The translations under genes and the position numbers were made by a program. Under the pieces are notes generated by a model. That model worked only from the letters and a program-made list of their open reading frames with translations. It ran no database searches and was not told the DNA's origin. Of a stretch of DNA of 64,000 nucleotides, positions 7,694-16,446 are shown one piece after another. The stretch's first letter is position 1. The number at the start of each line of letters is the position of its first letter. The stretch is from an uncultured Clostridia bacterium (GTDB taxonomy: Bacteria > Bacillota > Clostridia > TANB77 > UBA1234): the NCBI GenBank assembly GCA_934149405.1, contig CAKPEV010000007.1:37867-101866 (forward strand), given 5' to 3'.

Positions 7694-8494
7694 CTATGCC
7701 GATTTCATTTCAAGTCTTAGCTTATCTGCTATCATTGCTATGAATTCTGAATTTGTTGGCTTGCCTTTGGTTGCTGATATTGTGTTTCCGAACATTTGAT
7801 TATTTACATCTATTTGTCCTCTTTCCCATGCAACTTCTATTGCATGACGTATTGCTCTTTCAACACGTGATGGTGTTGTTTTAAATTTTCTTGCAAGTGT
7901 TGGATATAGTTGCTTTGTTACTGAATTTATTACATCCATATTATTAACTGCAAGTACGATTGCTTCTCTTATGTATTGGTAGCCTTTTATGTGAGCTGGA
8001 ACGCCAACTTCATGTATTATTTCTGTTATTGAAGCTTCAAGTGTGTCTTTGCTTACGCTTTCAAATGAATTTTGTAATGCAAATTTTTTTACATTTGTTT
8101 TTAATGGTTCAACCATTCCATGCCTTACTTCTTTTATTCTATTATATAGTAATTCTAGTTCAAATGGCTTTACCATATAATATTCTGCTCCTAACATTAT
8201 ACTTCTTTGAGTAATTACATCTTGTCCAATTGCTGATAACACTATGACTGATACATTCTTTGCACCTTCGATTTTTTTCATTCTTTCTAATACACCAATA
8301 CCATCTAGATGTGGCATTATTATATCTAGCAAAAGTACATCTGGAGTCTTGTCCGTAATTAATTTTAAAGCTTCCTCTCCATCAGATGCAAGTCCTACAA
8401 CTTCGATATCTTCCTTTGAGTTTAAGAAATTTTTTAATATTTCTGCAAATTCCACATTGTCATCTGCTATTGCGACACTAATTTTATTTGGCAT
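7694..8494 (-). CDS. spo0A: Sporulation master response regulator Spo0A
   Basis: 266 residues; the ATG follows TAGGAGGAGT, so six upstream in-frame residues are excluded. The N-terminal receiver domain has the acidic pair AIADDN, the phospho-acceptor in VLLLDIIMP (about D55) and the KP motif MVKPF. The C-terminal domain matches the Spo0A DNA-binding fold, with VPAHIKGYQYIREAI and the recognition region TPSRVERAIRHAIEVAW, both highly conserved. Phosphorylated Spo0A starts sporulation. Its usual neighbour spoIVB is not adjacent; yigZ lies upstream. Confidence 0.97.
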   Translation of the reverse strand: MPNKISVAIADDNVEFAEILKNFLNSKEDIEVVGLASDGEEALKLITDKTPDVLLLDIIMPHLDGIGVLERMKKIEGAKNVSVIVLSAIGQDVITQRSIMLGAEYYMVKPFELELLYNRIKEVRHGMVEPLKTNVKKFALQNSFESVSKDTLEASITEIIHEVGVPAHIKGYQYIREAIVLAVNNMDVINSVTKQLYPTLARKFKTTPSRVERAIRHAIEVAWERGQIDVNNQMFGNTISATKGKPTNSEFIAMIADKLRLEMKSA

Positions 8495-8534
8495 TTTTAC
8501 TCCTCCTAACATTTTTTCTTGTTACTACACTCAA

Positions 8535-8563
8535 AGTATACTACCAAATTATGGAAAAAGCAA
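8535..8563 (-). promoter_or_regulatory. Promoter of spo0A
   Basis: TTGCTT and TATACT are 17 bp apart on the minus strand, about 40 bp before the spo0A start. Confidence 0.55.
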
Positions 8564-8565
8564 TA

Positions 8566-8592
8566 ATAAATTGTAATATTTTTACAATTTAT
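8566..8592 (-). terminator. AT-rich hairpin at the end of yigZ
   Basis: A perfect 11-bp stem (ataaattgtaa/ttacaatttat) overlaps the yigZ stop and lies just upstream of the spo0A promoter. Confidence 0.45.
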
Positions 8593-9212
8593 GCATAATA
8601 ATACGTGTCTATATTTTTTGAAATTACTGTCCTATTTGTAATGTCACTTATTTCACTAATAACGCCGGTCTCTCTGCGTTTTTCTACAATTATATTTATA
8701 CATATTTTTTCACCATATGATACGTTTTTTATTACTACATCATTTTTTCTCAAATAATGGTTCAATATATCATAATAATTATATTCTACAAATAGTTCAT
8801 ATTCGCTACATAATTTCATTTCCACTTTTTTTATTGCTAAAATTGCTTCTTTTGCCGCACTGCTATAAGCTCTAACAAGCCCACCAGTGCCAAGCAGTAT
8901 CCCCCCAAAATACCTAGTAACAACCAATAAAATGTTTTCTAACTTTTCCCCTCGCAAAATATCTAAAATCGGAACACCCGCTGTTCCACTTGGTTCTCCA
9001 TCATCACTAAATTTCTCTATTCCATTTACTATCCTATATGCAAAAACATTATGCTTTGCATCTCTATGTTTTTTCTTTATTTCTAATATCTTTTTATTTG
9101 CCTCTTCTTCTGATGTTATTTTTATTATTTGAGCAATAAACCTAGACTTTTTCTCTACAATTTCTTTTTCCTTAGTTTCTTCTCCCTCAATAGTAAAAAA
9201 GTTATCTACCAC
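8589..9212 (-). CDS. yigZ: YigZ/IMPACT family protein
   Basis: 207 residues from a GTG start that follows GGAAAGGGG by 8 nt; the TATAAT of the promoter lies only about 30 bp upstream, which supports this short start. The UPF0029 N-domain contains EKKSRFIA, KHNVFAYRI, FSDDGEPSGTAG and YFGGxLLGTGGLVRAYSSA, the family's signature. A ferredoxin-like C-domain follows. Family members (YigZ, eukaryotic IMPACT) are linked to translation regulation; the bacterial function is uncertain. Confidence 0.9.
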   Translation of the reverse strand: MVDNFFTIEGEETKEKEIVEKKSRFIAQIIKITSEEEANKKILEIKKKHRDAKHNVFAYRIVNGIEKFSDDGEPSGTAGVPILDILRGEKLENILLVVTRYFGGILLGTGGLVRAYSSAAKEAILAIKKVEMKLCSEYELFVEYNYYDILNHYLRKNDVVIKNVSYGEKICINIIVEKRRETGVISEISDITNRTVISKNIDTYYYA

Positions 9213-9240
9213 TGATGTTTCCCCTTTCCTCTGCAATCAT

Positions 9241-9270
9241 ATTATACTCATTTTTTACAAAATGTTACAA
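9241..9270 (-). promoter_or_regulatory. Promoter of yigZ
   Basis: TTGTAA and TATAAT are 18 bp apart on the minus strand. The predicted RNA starts only a few bases before the ribosome binding site. Confidence 0.5.
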
Positions 9271-9401
9271 GCTTTTTACGTCCTCCGCATACGACATTTT
9301 TCGACATTTGCGTTATTTAGTCATTGTCTCTCTAGCATTTCACGAATGTATAGTTTTATCTAATATTTTATATTTTTATACATTAATAGGCATTTTTCGC
9401 A

Positions 9402-10646
9402 TTATATACAGTTTGTTGCACTTTTTCCTGCCACATATCCCGTGCTGTATGCTATTTGCAAATTGAATCCTCCTGTGTATGCATCCACATCTATTATTTC
9501 ACCTGCGAAATATAGACCTTTTATTATTTTCGACTCCATAGTTGAAGAATTTATTTCTTTTGTACTCACTCCTCCAGCAGTTACAATTGCTTCTTCTATT
9601 GGTCTAAAGTCTTTTATTTCAAACTCCAAGTTCTTTAATAAATATGCTAAATGATGTCTTTCTTCTTTTGTTATTTGATCTGTTTGTTTTTCAACATCTA
9701 TATTAGCTATTGATAATATATAATCTATCATTTTGCTTGGAAGTAAGTCACCAAGCGAATTTTTAAATTGTTTTTTGGTGTATTTTTCTAAGTCTCTTTG
9801 TATTCTAGCTTCTAATTTTTCTATTTGAAGTGCTGGTTTTAGGTCTATACTTAAAGTGATTTCTCTATTTTGCAATTTTGAATTTACATTTTTTACTCTT
9901 AATAAATGTGCACTTCCGCTTAGTATAACTGGTCCAGAGACTCCGAAGTGTGTAAATACCATTTCGCCAAAGTCATCATATACGCATTTAGTGCCATCTT
10001 TTATTTTTATCGCTACATTCTTTAACGAAAGTCCTTGCAAACTAGGAACTTTATATAGCTCTAATGGTACTAACGATGCCTTTGGTTCAACTATTGTATG
10101 TCCTAACTTTTTAGCAAGTGCATATCCACTTCCATCACTACCTGTCATCGGATAGCTTTTACCACCTGTGGCCAAAATCACACTATCACATTCATATTTT
10201 TTATCTGCTGTTTTTACTCCTTTCACTTTTCCATCGCTTATTAAAATAGCTTCCACTGCTGAATTCACAATTACTTTTACTTTTCTTTTATCCATTTCTT
10301 TTTTTAGCTTATCCACTATAAAAAGAGCATCATCGGTAACTGGAAATACCCTTTCTCCTCTTTCTACTTTTGTCTCAACTCCAATAGAATGGAAAAAATT
10401 TATTGCATCAATATTCGTGAAACTATTGAATACACTATACAAGAATTTTCCGTTTCCAGGAACATTTTTTATAAAATTGTCTATATCGGTTGCATTTGTT
10501 ATATTGCATCTACCTTTGCCTGTTATTGATAACTTTCTACCAACACTACGCATTTTTTCAAGCAATATTACATTACTTCCATTCTTACTTGCTGTAATGG
10601 CTGCCATCATTCCAGCAGGCCCACCACCAATCACAATAACATTCAT
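9402..10646 (-). CDS. BaiN/YhiN (HI0933) family flavoprotein
   Basis: 414 residues, the usual length. The FAD-binding GGGPAGMMAA is at the N-terminus, followed by GRKLSITGKGRCNITN, the central ATGGKSYPMTGSDGSGY, and the C-terminal GLYFAGEIIDVDAYTGGFNLQIAYSTG, all family hallmarks. Members are soluble NAD(P)/FAD-dependent oxidoreductases, and BaiN has been linked to bile-acid dehydroxylation; the general substrate is not settled. It lies 15 nt downstream of the PLP enzyme gene and probably shares its transcript. Confidence 0.9.
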   Translation of the reverse strand: MNVIVIGGGPAGMMAAITASKNGSNVILLEKMRSVGRKLSITGKGRCNITNATDIDNFIKNVPGNGKFLYSVFNSFTNIDAINFFHSIGVETKVERGERVFPVTDDALFIVDKLKKEMDKRKVKVIVNSAVEAILISDGKVKGVKTADKKYECDSVILATGGKSYPMTGSDGSGYALAKKLGHTIVEPKASLVPLELYKVPSLQGLSLKNVAIKIKDGTKCVYDDFGEMVFTHFGVSGPVILSGSAHLLRVKNVNSKLQNREITLSIDLKPALQIEKLEARIQRDLEKYTKKQFKNSLGDLLPSKMIDYILSIANIDVEKQTDQITKEERHHLAYLLKNLEFEIKDFRPIEEAIVTAGGVSTKEINSSTMESKIIKGLYFAGEIIDVDAYTGGFNLQIAYSTGYVAGKSATNCI

Positions 10647-10661
10647 TGTTATTTCCTCTCT

Positions 10662-11882
10662 TTATTTATTCATATATTTCACAGCTTCAATAACTGCCAA
10701 ACGACCATATGTATATGTAAGTCCGCCTTGTAAATATGCTACATAAGGCGGTCTAACTGGACCATCACAACTTAACTCTATAGATGAACCTGATGTAAAT
10801 GCACCTGATGCCATTATTACTTTACTATCGTATCCTGGCATTGGTGATGGTTCTGGAACTACATTTGAATCAACTGGTGAGTTCATTTGGATTGCTTGGC
10901 AGAATTTTATTAGCTTATGCTCATCATTAAATTTAATCATTTGAACTATATCAGAACGCTTTTGATTGTATTTAGGTGATACCTCATAACCTAACTCTCC
11001 CATTAGTCTTGATGCAAATATTCCTACTTTTTTAGCCTCACAAACTGTATGTGGTGCCATGTATATTCCTTGCAATACGCTTATATTAAAATCAAATGTT
11101 GCTCCGCCCTCTTTACCAAGTCCTGGAGCACTATATCTATCGCTTATTAGTTCTATTAAATCTTTCTTTCCTACAATGTATCCACCAGTTCTTGCAATTC
11201 CAGCACCTATGTTTTTAATAAGTGAACCAACACATACATCTGCGCCAATTTCTATTGGCTCTTTTGTATCTGTAAATTCTCCATAGCAGTTATCTACCAT
11301 AACTATTACATTGCTATCTGCTTCTTTTACAACTTTTATAGCTTCTTCCATTTCAGAAATCAAGAATGCATTTCTATAAGCATAACCTCTTGAACGTTGC
11401 ATTATTACTAATTTTAAATCTTTCTTTGAAACACGTTCTCTAATTTTCTTTAAATCAAACTTGTTTCCATCTATTAAATCGATTTGTTCATACTTAACTC
11501 CAAAAGCCTTTAAAGAGCTGCTATTTTCTCTTATTCCAAGTACTTCATCTAATGTGTCATATGGCTTGCCATTTATGCTTAAAACGGTATCTCCAGGTCT
11601 TAAAATGCCAAATAAAGTAGTAGATATTGTATGCGTACCAGATATAAACTGCATTCTAACGATTGCATCTTCTGCCTTAAATACATCTGCATATATTTTC
11701 TCAGCAGCCTCTCTACCTATATCTCCATAGCCATAACCTGTTGTTCCATGTAAATGGGCTTCACTTATCTTCTCTTTCTTAAATGCATTTAATACCTTTT
11801 CAGAATTTATTCTTTCTATTTCTTCATTTTCTTCAAATTGTGGTCTTATTTCTTTTTCAACTTTTTTAATTAGTTCTTCCAT
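10662..11882 (-). CDS. PLP-dependent enzyme, YnbB/methionine gamma-lyase-like (aluminium-resistance family)
   Basis: 406 residues from the ATG after AAAAGGAG; 13 upstream in-frame residues lack a site. The PLP-binding lysine is in GSLIKNIGAGIA. HLHGTTGYGYGD and the C-terminal SCDGPVRPPYVAYLQGGLTY are typical of Pfam Met_gamma_lyase. The family carries the old label aluminium resistance, but catalysis is probably a C-S lyase or similar reaction. It heads a two-gene unit with the BaiN-like gene. Confidence 0.85.
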   Translation of the reverse strand: MEELIKKVEKEIRPQFEENEEIERINSEKVLNAFKKEKISEAHLHGTTGYGYGDIGREAAEKIYADVFKAEDAIVRMQFISGTHTISTTLFGILRPGDTVLSINGKPYDTLDEVLGIRENSSSLKAFGVKYEQIDLIDGNKFDLKKIRERVSKKDLKLVIMQRSRGYAYRNAFLISEMEEAIKVVKEADSNVIVMVDNCYGEFTDTKEPIEIGADVCVGSLIKNIGAGIARTGGYIVGKKDLIELISDRYSAPGLGKEGGATFDFNISVLQGIYMAPHTVCEAKKVGIFASRLMGELGYEVSPKYNQKRSDIVQMIKFNDEHKLIKFCQAIQMNSPVDSNVVPEPSPMPGYDSKVIMASGAFTSGSSIELSCDGPVRPPYVAYLQGGLTYTYGRLAVIEAVKYMNK

Positions 11883-12068
11883 TTTATTCTCCTTTTCAAT
11901 TGCATAACTTAAACTTTCCATTATACTAAATCTTAAATCATAATTTTTATTAATTTTGCCTAATATTTTAATTATTTCGATATATAAAATTCGACAAAAT
12001 TCTCGTTTTTCATTATATATGTTTTTACATAATTTGTCAACAATAAATAACTGCCATTTCTAATAAAA

Positions 12069-12102
12069 ATGGTGAATTCATTAATTAAAATGAACCCACC
12101 AT
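12069..12102 (-). terminator. Terminator after the 58-residue gene
   Basis: A 14-bp stem with two internal mismatches and a 6-nt loop is followed on the minus strand by ATTTTTATTA. Confidence 0.7.
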
Positions 12103-12116
12103 CTTTAATAATTGTT

Positions 12117-12293
12117 TTAGGAGTCTTTGTCTTTTATTGTAATATTTTTCAATGTTTCTATCATTGAATCTAGTTCTTGTTCTTCCAATTCTTTCTGCCA
12201 AGCAATAGCTTTGTAATAAGCCTCTCGTGCTTGCTTACTATCTACATTGTCAGGCTTAATAGCTACGTATCTTCTCAAACATTTTACACGCAT
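12117..12293 (-). CDS. Small charged protein of 58 residues, unknown
   Basis: It starts MRVKCLRRYVAI and continues with two predicted helices rich in K, E and Q (KQAREAYYKAIAWQKELEEQ). An AAAAGGAG site lies 7 nt before the ATG. It follows the DUF1292-like gene by 13 nt and ends in a good terminator, so it looks like the second gene of that unit. No family is recognised. Confidence 0.7.
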   Translation of the reverse strand: MRVKCLRRYVAIKPDNVDSKQAREAYYKAIAWQKELEEQELDSMIETLKNITIKDKDS

Positions 12294-12306
12294 AGCCTAC
12301 TCCTTT

Positions 12307-12570
12307 TCAAGATAAAAGGTATATACCCATATTTCTCTTTCTGAAGATCTCATAAACATCTTTTATGACTGTTTCATTAGTTTCCACAACCAATGCTTTT
12401 TTATCTTCATTGTACTTCATCGGAATAAATTCGTTTTCATCACAAGTGGACAAAATATAATACTCTGTGTCATTGTATTCAAAATTATCTAGACACTCAC
12501 AATCTAATCTTGCGCCATTCTTGTTTCTCAATGTTACAATGTTATCATCTCTATTATAATTTAACATCAT
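12307..12570 (-). CDS. DUF1292-like small protein
   Basis: 87 residues from the ATG after GGAGG. The pattern of short strands (NIVTLRNKNGARLDCECLDNFEYNDTEYYIL, then PMKYNEDKKALVVE) resembles the DUF1292 fold seen again at 12780-13088, though similarity is weak. Cytosolic, no catalytic motif. It forms a two-gene unit with the 58-residue protein downstream. Confidence 0.65.
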   Translation of the reverse strand: MMLNYNRDDNIVTLRNKNGARLDCECLDNFEYNDTEYYILSTCDENEFIPMKYNEDKKALVVETNETVIKDVYEIFRKRNMGIYLLS

Positions 12571-12734
12571 ACAAAACCTCCAGAATTTGTTGAACAAAAT
12601 ATTGTTTCAACTTTATTTGTTTTTTACAACACTACAATTATACATCACTCGTTCGAATTTTGTCAACTGATTTTGTAAATATTATTTACTGTCATTGACT
12701 TTTCCAATACAATAAAATTTTTTATTCAAAATAC

Positions 12735-12773
12735 AATTATCCCCCAGTATACTTAAAGAACTGGGGGATAATT
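12735..12773 (-). terminator. Terminator of the ireB-ruvX-DUF1292 operon
   Basis: A perfect 13-bp stem (aattatcccccag/ctgggggataatt) with a 13-nt loop begins within a few bases of the DUF1292 stop. Confidence 0.85.
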
Positions 12774-12779
12774 ATCTAA

Positions 12780-13088
12780 TTAGTCAGCAAAATCAAATTC
12801 GTCTTTTGCTTTTTCTTTAAATGCTTGGAATACTTTCTCTGCCTCTGCTTCATCATCTAAGCTAACATAGCTTTCGTCTTCTTCAGAGCCTTCGATTCTA
12901 AATATTACAACTTCGCCCTTTTCTGCCTCTTCAACTGGAAGTAATACTACATATTCCTTACCTTCTACCTCAACAACATCAAGGAATTCAAATTCTATTT
13001 CGTTGCCTTCTTCATCGTTTAATATTATTTTATTGTCTAATTCATCGAATTCAAAATCCTCTTCTAAATTTTTGTTTTCCTCGTTCAT
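12780..13088 (-). CDS. DUF1292 (YrzB-like) protein
   Basis: 102 residues, highly acidic. The ATG follows AAAGGAG; upstream in-frame codons are not needed. The core LNDEEGNEIEFEFLDVVEVEGKEYVVLLP is typical of DUF1292, and so is the gene order ireB-ruvX-DUF1292, which is conserved in Firmicutes. Function unknown. Last gene of the operon. Confidence 0.85.
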   Translation of the reverse strand: MNEENKNLEEDFEFDELDNKIILNDEEGNEIEFEFLDVVEVEGKEYVVLLPVEEAEKGEVVIFRIEGSEEDESYVSLDDEAEAEKVFQAFKEKAKDEFDFAD

Positions 13089-13143
13089 ATTAATTCTCCT
13101 TTCATTTATGTAGCTATGTTTCATACTATTTGAAATCACATAT

Positions 13144-13554
13144 CTACGATCTATCTAGATACATCTGCAATATATATTGTGCAGATATAGTATCTACTAT
13201 TTTTTTCTTTTTATTTTTGTCAACGCCTAATGTTGTCATTGTTTTATGTGCCGCAACAGTTGTAAGCCTCTCGTCTATCTTAATTACTTCTAGTCCGAAT
13301 TCTTTTTCAAGTCTAGCTATAAACTTATCTGTTTTTTCGGCTCGTGGCCCTTTTGTTGCATTCATGTTTAATGGATACCCAATAACAATCTTTTCTACTT
13401 TATATTCTCTTATAAGCTCGCCTAGTCTCTCAATTAGCTTTTTCATATTTTCGCCATGCTCTATAGATTCAACGCCTTGTGCCGTTATTCCAAGAGCATC
13501 CGATATAGCAACTCCTGTCCTTGCCTCTCCATAATCTAAACCTAATATTCTCAT
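13144..13554 (-). CDS. ruvX: RuvX/YqgF putative Holliday junction resolvase-like protein
   Basis: 136 residues. The RNase H-like fold carries LGLDYGEARTGVAISD at the N-terminus, IVIGYPLNM, DERLTTVAA and the final acidic DTISAQYIL. The catalytic acidic residues are present. Members act in pre-16S rRNA 5' maturation and perhaps DNA repair. Its ATG overlaps the ireB stop (ATGA), so the two are translationally coupled. Confidence 0.93.
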   Translation of the reverse strand: MRILGLDYGEARTGVAISDALGITAQGVESIEHGENMKKLIERLGELIREYKVEKIVIGYPLNMNATKGPRAEKTDKFIARLEKEFGLEVIKIDERLTTVAAHKTMTTLGVDKNKKKKIVDTISAQYILQMYLDRS

Positions 13555-13805
13555 TCATTTACTCCGATATATTCTTTTACTAATTCTTCTAGTAGCTCAT
13601 CTCTTTCTAGCTGTCTAATTAAACTTCTTGAATCTTTGTAACTTGTGATATATGTTGGATCACCAGACAATATATAACCAACTATTTGATTTATAGGGTT
13701 ATATCCCTTTTCTACCAACGCCTCATATACTTGCTTTAATATTTGCTTTGAATTACTTTTTTTCTCTTTTTCAACTTTAAAAAAAATTGTATTTTCAGAA
13801 TCCAT
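13551..13805 (-). CDS. ireB: IreB family regulatory protein
   Basis: 84 residues, matching UPF0297/IreB: FFKVEKEKK, YEALVEKGYNPINQIVGYILSGDPTYI and RSLIRQLERDELLEELV. In Enterococcus, IreB is phosphorylated by the PASTA kinase IreK and affects cephalosporin resistance. An AAGGAGG site precedes the ATG. Unusually, the gene directly upstream (21 nt) is the coiled-coil CpaE-like gene and not alaS. Confidence 0.93.
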   Translation of the reverse strand: MDSENTIFFKVEKEKKSNSKQILKQVYEALVEKGYNPINQIVGYILSGDPTYITSYKDSRSLIRQLERDELLEELVKEYIGVNE

Positions 13806-13826
13806 TTTTATTCCTCCTTAAAACTC

Positions 13827-16343
13827 TTACCTAAAGAATCCGCCTTTTTTCTTAGCTAGTCCATTTCTTGGATATACTTGTTCAGCAATTTCATCAACTA
13901 TTTGCAAGAAATCTGCCGTATATCCCTTGAAGTTCATATTCTCCCTACATAAAGCCTCTATATATTTAATATAATTATTAACGTTATATGGAACAATTGA
14001 ATATGAAACTTTATTATTTAATAAAACATCTGTGAATGTCATCTCTGGGTCTTTGTAATATGAAATTCCTTCAATAATCTTTCGAGGTGTTAAAATCGAC
14101 TTAACGTATTTGTTAATTATAATTTTAACTTTTTTCATATCCATATTTCTATTTTTCATCTCTCTCAAGAAAGATGTTGTTTCTTGCATTTTTAATATAT
14201 CCATATCTTGAACGACATATATTTCACTCGCTTGTTCAAAATAGTCTATCGGCGTTGTGAAATCTGCATCAACAATCGTTATATTACTGTTGTTTTTGAC
14301 TACATCTATTACCGATTTATGCTTATATCCTCTTCTTGCGTCAGCAACAGAACCTGGTACAGTAGTATATACTTTTAAATATCTTGAAACTGGCATATAC
14401 GTATCTTCACCAGCCGATAAATTTTGCATACATTCACTCGCTATTTTTCTAAGTGTTTTGTCGCCCTGATTATAAATATAATACATTCCTTTATCTTTTG
14501 TCATATCTAATATAGCTGTTGGTATTTTGCTATTTGACAATTGATTAGCCACTGCATTTACCATAAATGTTGTTCCTGCCTTATTTGCACCAACAAAAAC
14601 AACCATCTTTTTATAGTCACGTGCAACAACTGGTACTGCTTCATAGGTTTGCACTTGCTTAGGTACTTCCACACTTTCAATCTGATTTTTTTCTTGTGCA
14701 ATCTTTGCTTGTGCTTCTCTTAACTTTCTTCTTTCTTCCTCTAATTCTGCTTGTTCTTTTCTTATTCTTTCTTGCTCTCTTGCAAGCTTTTCTCTTTCTT
14801 CTCTGACTCTCTTTTCTTCTTCGCTTTCTTGATTTGCTGAAATAACATTAGCATCTATCCTATTAACATTTTCTTTCTGTTCTGCTTGTTGTCTCTTTAA
14901 AGCTTCTTCTCTAGCTCTTTGCTCTGCCATCTCTCGCTCTGCCTTTTGTTGTCTTGCCAAAGCTTCTTCTCTCGCCCTTTGCTCTGCTATTTCTTGTTCA
15001 GCCTTTTGCTGTCTTGCTAAGGCTTCTTCTCTTGCCTTTTGTTCCGCCATCTCTTGCTCTGCTTTTTGCCCGTTTGCCATAGATAATGCATTATCAACAA
15101 TTATATCTACATCATCAGATGTTTGTTGATTATTCTTTCTGTTTTCGGCCTCTCGTCTCGCTTTTTCCGCTAACTCTTGTTGTTCTCTAGCCTCTGCCTC
15201 TCTTCTTGACTTTTCTGCTAACTCTTGTTGTTCTCTAGCCTCTGCCTCTCTTCTTGATCTTTCTGCTAGCTCTTGTTGTTCTCTAGCCTCTGCTTCTCGT
15301 CTTGCTTTTTCTGCTAGCTCTTGTTGTTCTCTAGCTTCTGCCTCTCTTCTTGCTTTTTCTGCTAGTTCTTGTTGTTCTCTAGCTTCTGCCTCTCTTCTTG
15401 CTTTTTCTGCTAGTTCTTGTTGTTCTCTAGCTTCTGCCTCTCTTTTTCCTTTTTTCGCTAATTCTTGTTGTTCATTTGTCTTATTTTCAGATTCTCTTTG
15501 ATTTTCAACCTGCTGTTTTGCTTTCTTCATTTCGTTTCCATCTTTAGTCTTAAATTTTCCTCTAAAGATATCCATTATTCCTTTTGTATACTTCTTTTCA
15601 TTTTTTTGTGATGTATTTTTTTCTGCCTGATTATTCTCTTCTTTTTTAGTGCTTGTCTGCATATCTCCAAGTAAAAATCTAAACTTAGGTTCTGCATATA
15701 TTTTTTCCTTAACATCATTAGGCAATAAAGAAGCTATTACTTTTAATTGCGCTCTACTGTACTGCTCAGAAATCTGTTCAAACGTTGCAACATACTTTTC
15801 TGGTTGATTCTTTATCTTCTCATAATAGTTCAATATATTCATCATTTGAGTTTCATCAACTTCATCATCACGCATTATACTACCAGTCTCGCCTATTGAA
15901 CTTGAATTTATGTTTAAATACTCTTTTGCTTCACGTTTTGTCTTCGGTTTCTTTATAATGTCACATAATGGATTAATGTTTCTATCATCACCAATTAGCA
16001 AATTGTATATTCCCAAATTATATAATCTCATTATAAATTTATCATCTTTCGTTCTTCTATCCGAACATATATATATTATTTCAGAATCCTGAATCTCATC
16101 TGTTATTGTATCGATGCAAGAATATAATTTTCTATCCAATTGTTCTATATCTTTTGCTCTATATTGTTCTAAATCCTCATGTATAACGATTCTGTCATAC
16201 GTCTTATCACGCCTAACTTCTTCTATAAGTGCTTTGAAGTAAAAAACATTCTTATACTCCAGTGTTTCTCCATATTTTTCATAATACCTCTCGCTAGTCG
16301 TTTTAGCCCATTGATCGTTACCTACTGCAAAAAGCACTTTCAT
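13827..16343 (-). CDS. Large coiled-coil protein with degenerate CpaE/MinD-like ATPase domain
   Basis: 838 residues. The N-terminal domain (about 1-135) looks like a receiver-type alpha/beta fold (MKVLFAVGND, YDRIVIHED, SEIIYICSD). A linker leads to two charged coiled-coil repeat arrays (residues 291-402 and 426-485) and further coiled coil to about 560. The C-terminal domain (about 575-838) resembles CpaE/TadZ-type MinD-like ATPases, but its P-loop reads GANKAGTT at 585-592, with T where the catalytic lysine should be. It may be a structural, non-hydrolysing paralogue. Upstream is a pilin-like gene; downstream are ireB and ruvX. Function unknown. Confidence 0.75.
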   Translation of the reverse strand: MKVLFAVGNDQWAKTTSERYYEKYGETLEYKNVFYFKALIEEVRRDKTYDRIVIHEDLEQYRAKDIEQLDRKLYSCIDTITDEIQDSEIIYICSDRRTKDDKFIMRLYNLGIYNLLIGDDRNINPLCDIIKKPKTKREAKEYLNINSSSIGETGSIMRDDEVDETQMMNILNYYEKIKNQPEKYVATFEQISEQYSRAQLKVIASLLPNDVKEKIYAEPKFRFLLGDMQTSTKKEENNQAEKNTSQKNEKKYTKGIMDIFRGKFKTKDGNEMKKAKQQVENQRESENKTNEQQELAKKGKREAEAREQQELAEKARREAEAREQQELAEKARREAEAREQQELAEKARREAEAREQQELAERSRREAEAREQQELAEKSRREAEAREQQELAEKARREAENRKNNQQTSDDVDIIVDNALSMANGQKAEQEMAEQKAREEALARQQKAEQEIAEQRAREEALARQQKAEREMAEQRAREEALKRQQAEQKENVNRIDANVISANQESEEEKRVREEREKLAREQERIRKEQAELEEERRKLREAQAKIAQEKNQIESVEVPKQVQTYEAVPVVARDYKKMVVFVGANKAGTTFMVNAVANQLSNSKIPTAILDMTKDKGMYYIYNQGDKTLRKIASECMQNLSAGEDTYMPVSRYLKVYTTVPGSVADARRGYKHKSVIDVVKNNSNITIVDADFTTPIDYFEQASEIYVVQDMDILKMQETTSFLREMKNRNMDMKKVKIIINKYVKSILTPRKIIEGISYYKDPEMTFTDVLLNNKVSYSIVPYNVNNYIKYIEALCRENMNFKGYTADFLQIVDEIAEQVYPRNGLAKKKGGFFR
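14889..15068 (-). repeat. Coding repeat, 3 x 60 bp
   Basis: Three units of 20 residues (QKAEQEMAEQKAREEALARQ and two variants) in the coiled-coil gene, forming a helical rod. Confidence 0.85.
15138..15473 (-). repeat. Coding repeat, 7 x 48 bp
   Basis: Seven units of 16 residues (EQQELAEKARREAEAR with small changes). Inner units are almost identical in DNA as well as protein, which points to recent expansion and likely length variation between strains. Confidence 0.9.
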
Positions 16344-16446
16344 TATATCACCTTCCTGTTAAATTATTAAACAATCCTTACAACCTAAATATCTTTTACT
16401 TTCTCATGTCTAAAAAGACATTTGTAACTTGCATAAAATAACTAAC

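Noticed and set aside
10168..10746. 192-codon plus-strand open frame
   Set aside because: It lies antisense to the BaiN-like gene, has no ribosome binding site and a composition typical of a complement frame.
15138..15473. Regular repeats that could suggest a CRISPR array
   Set aside because: The units are contiguous, in frame and encode a coiled coil; there are no spacers.
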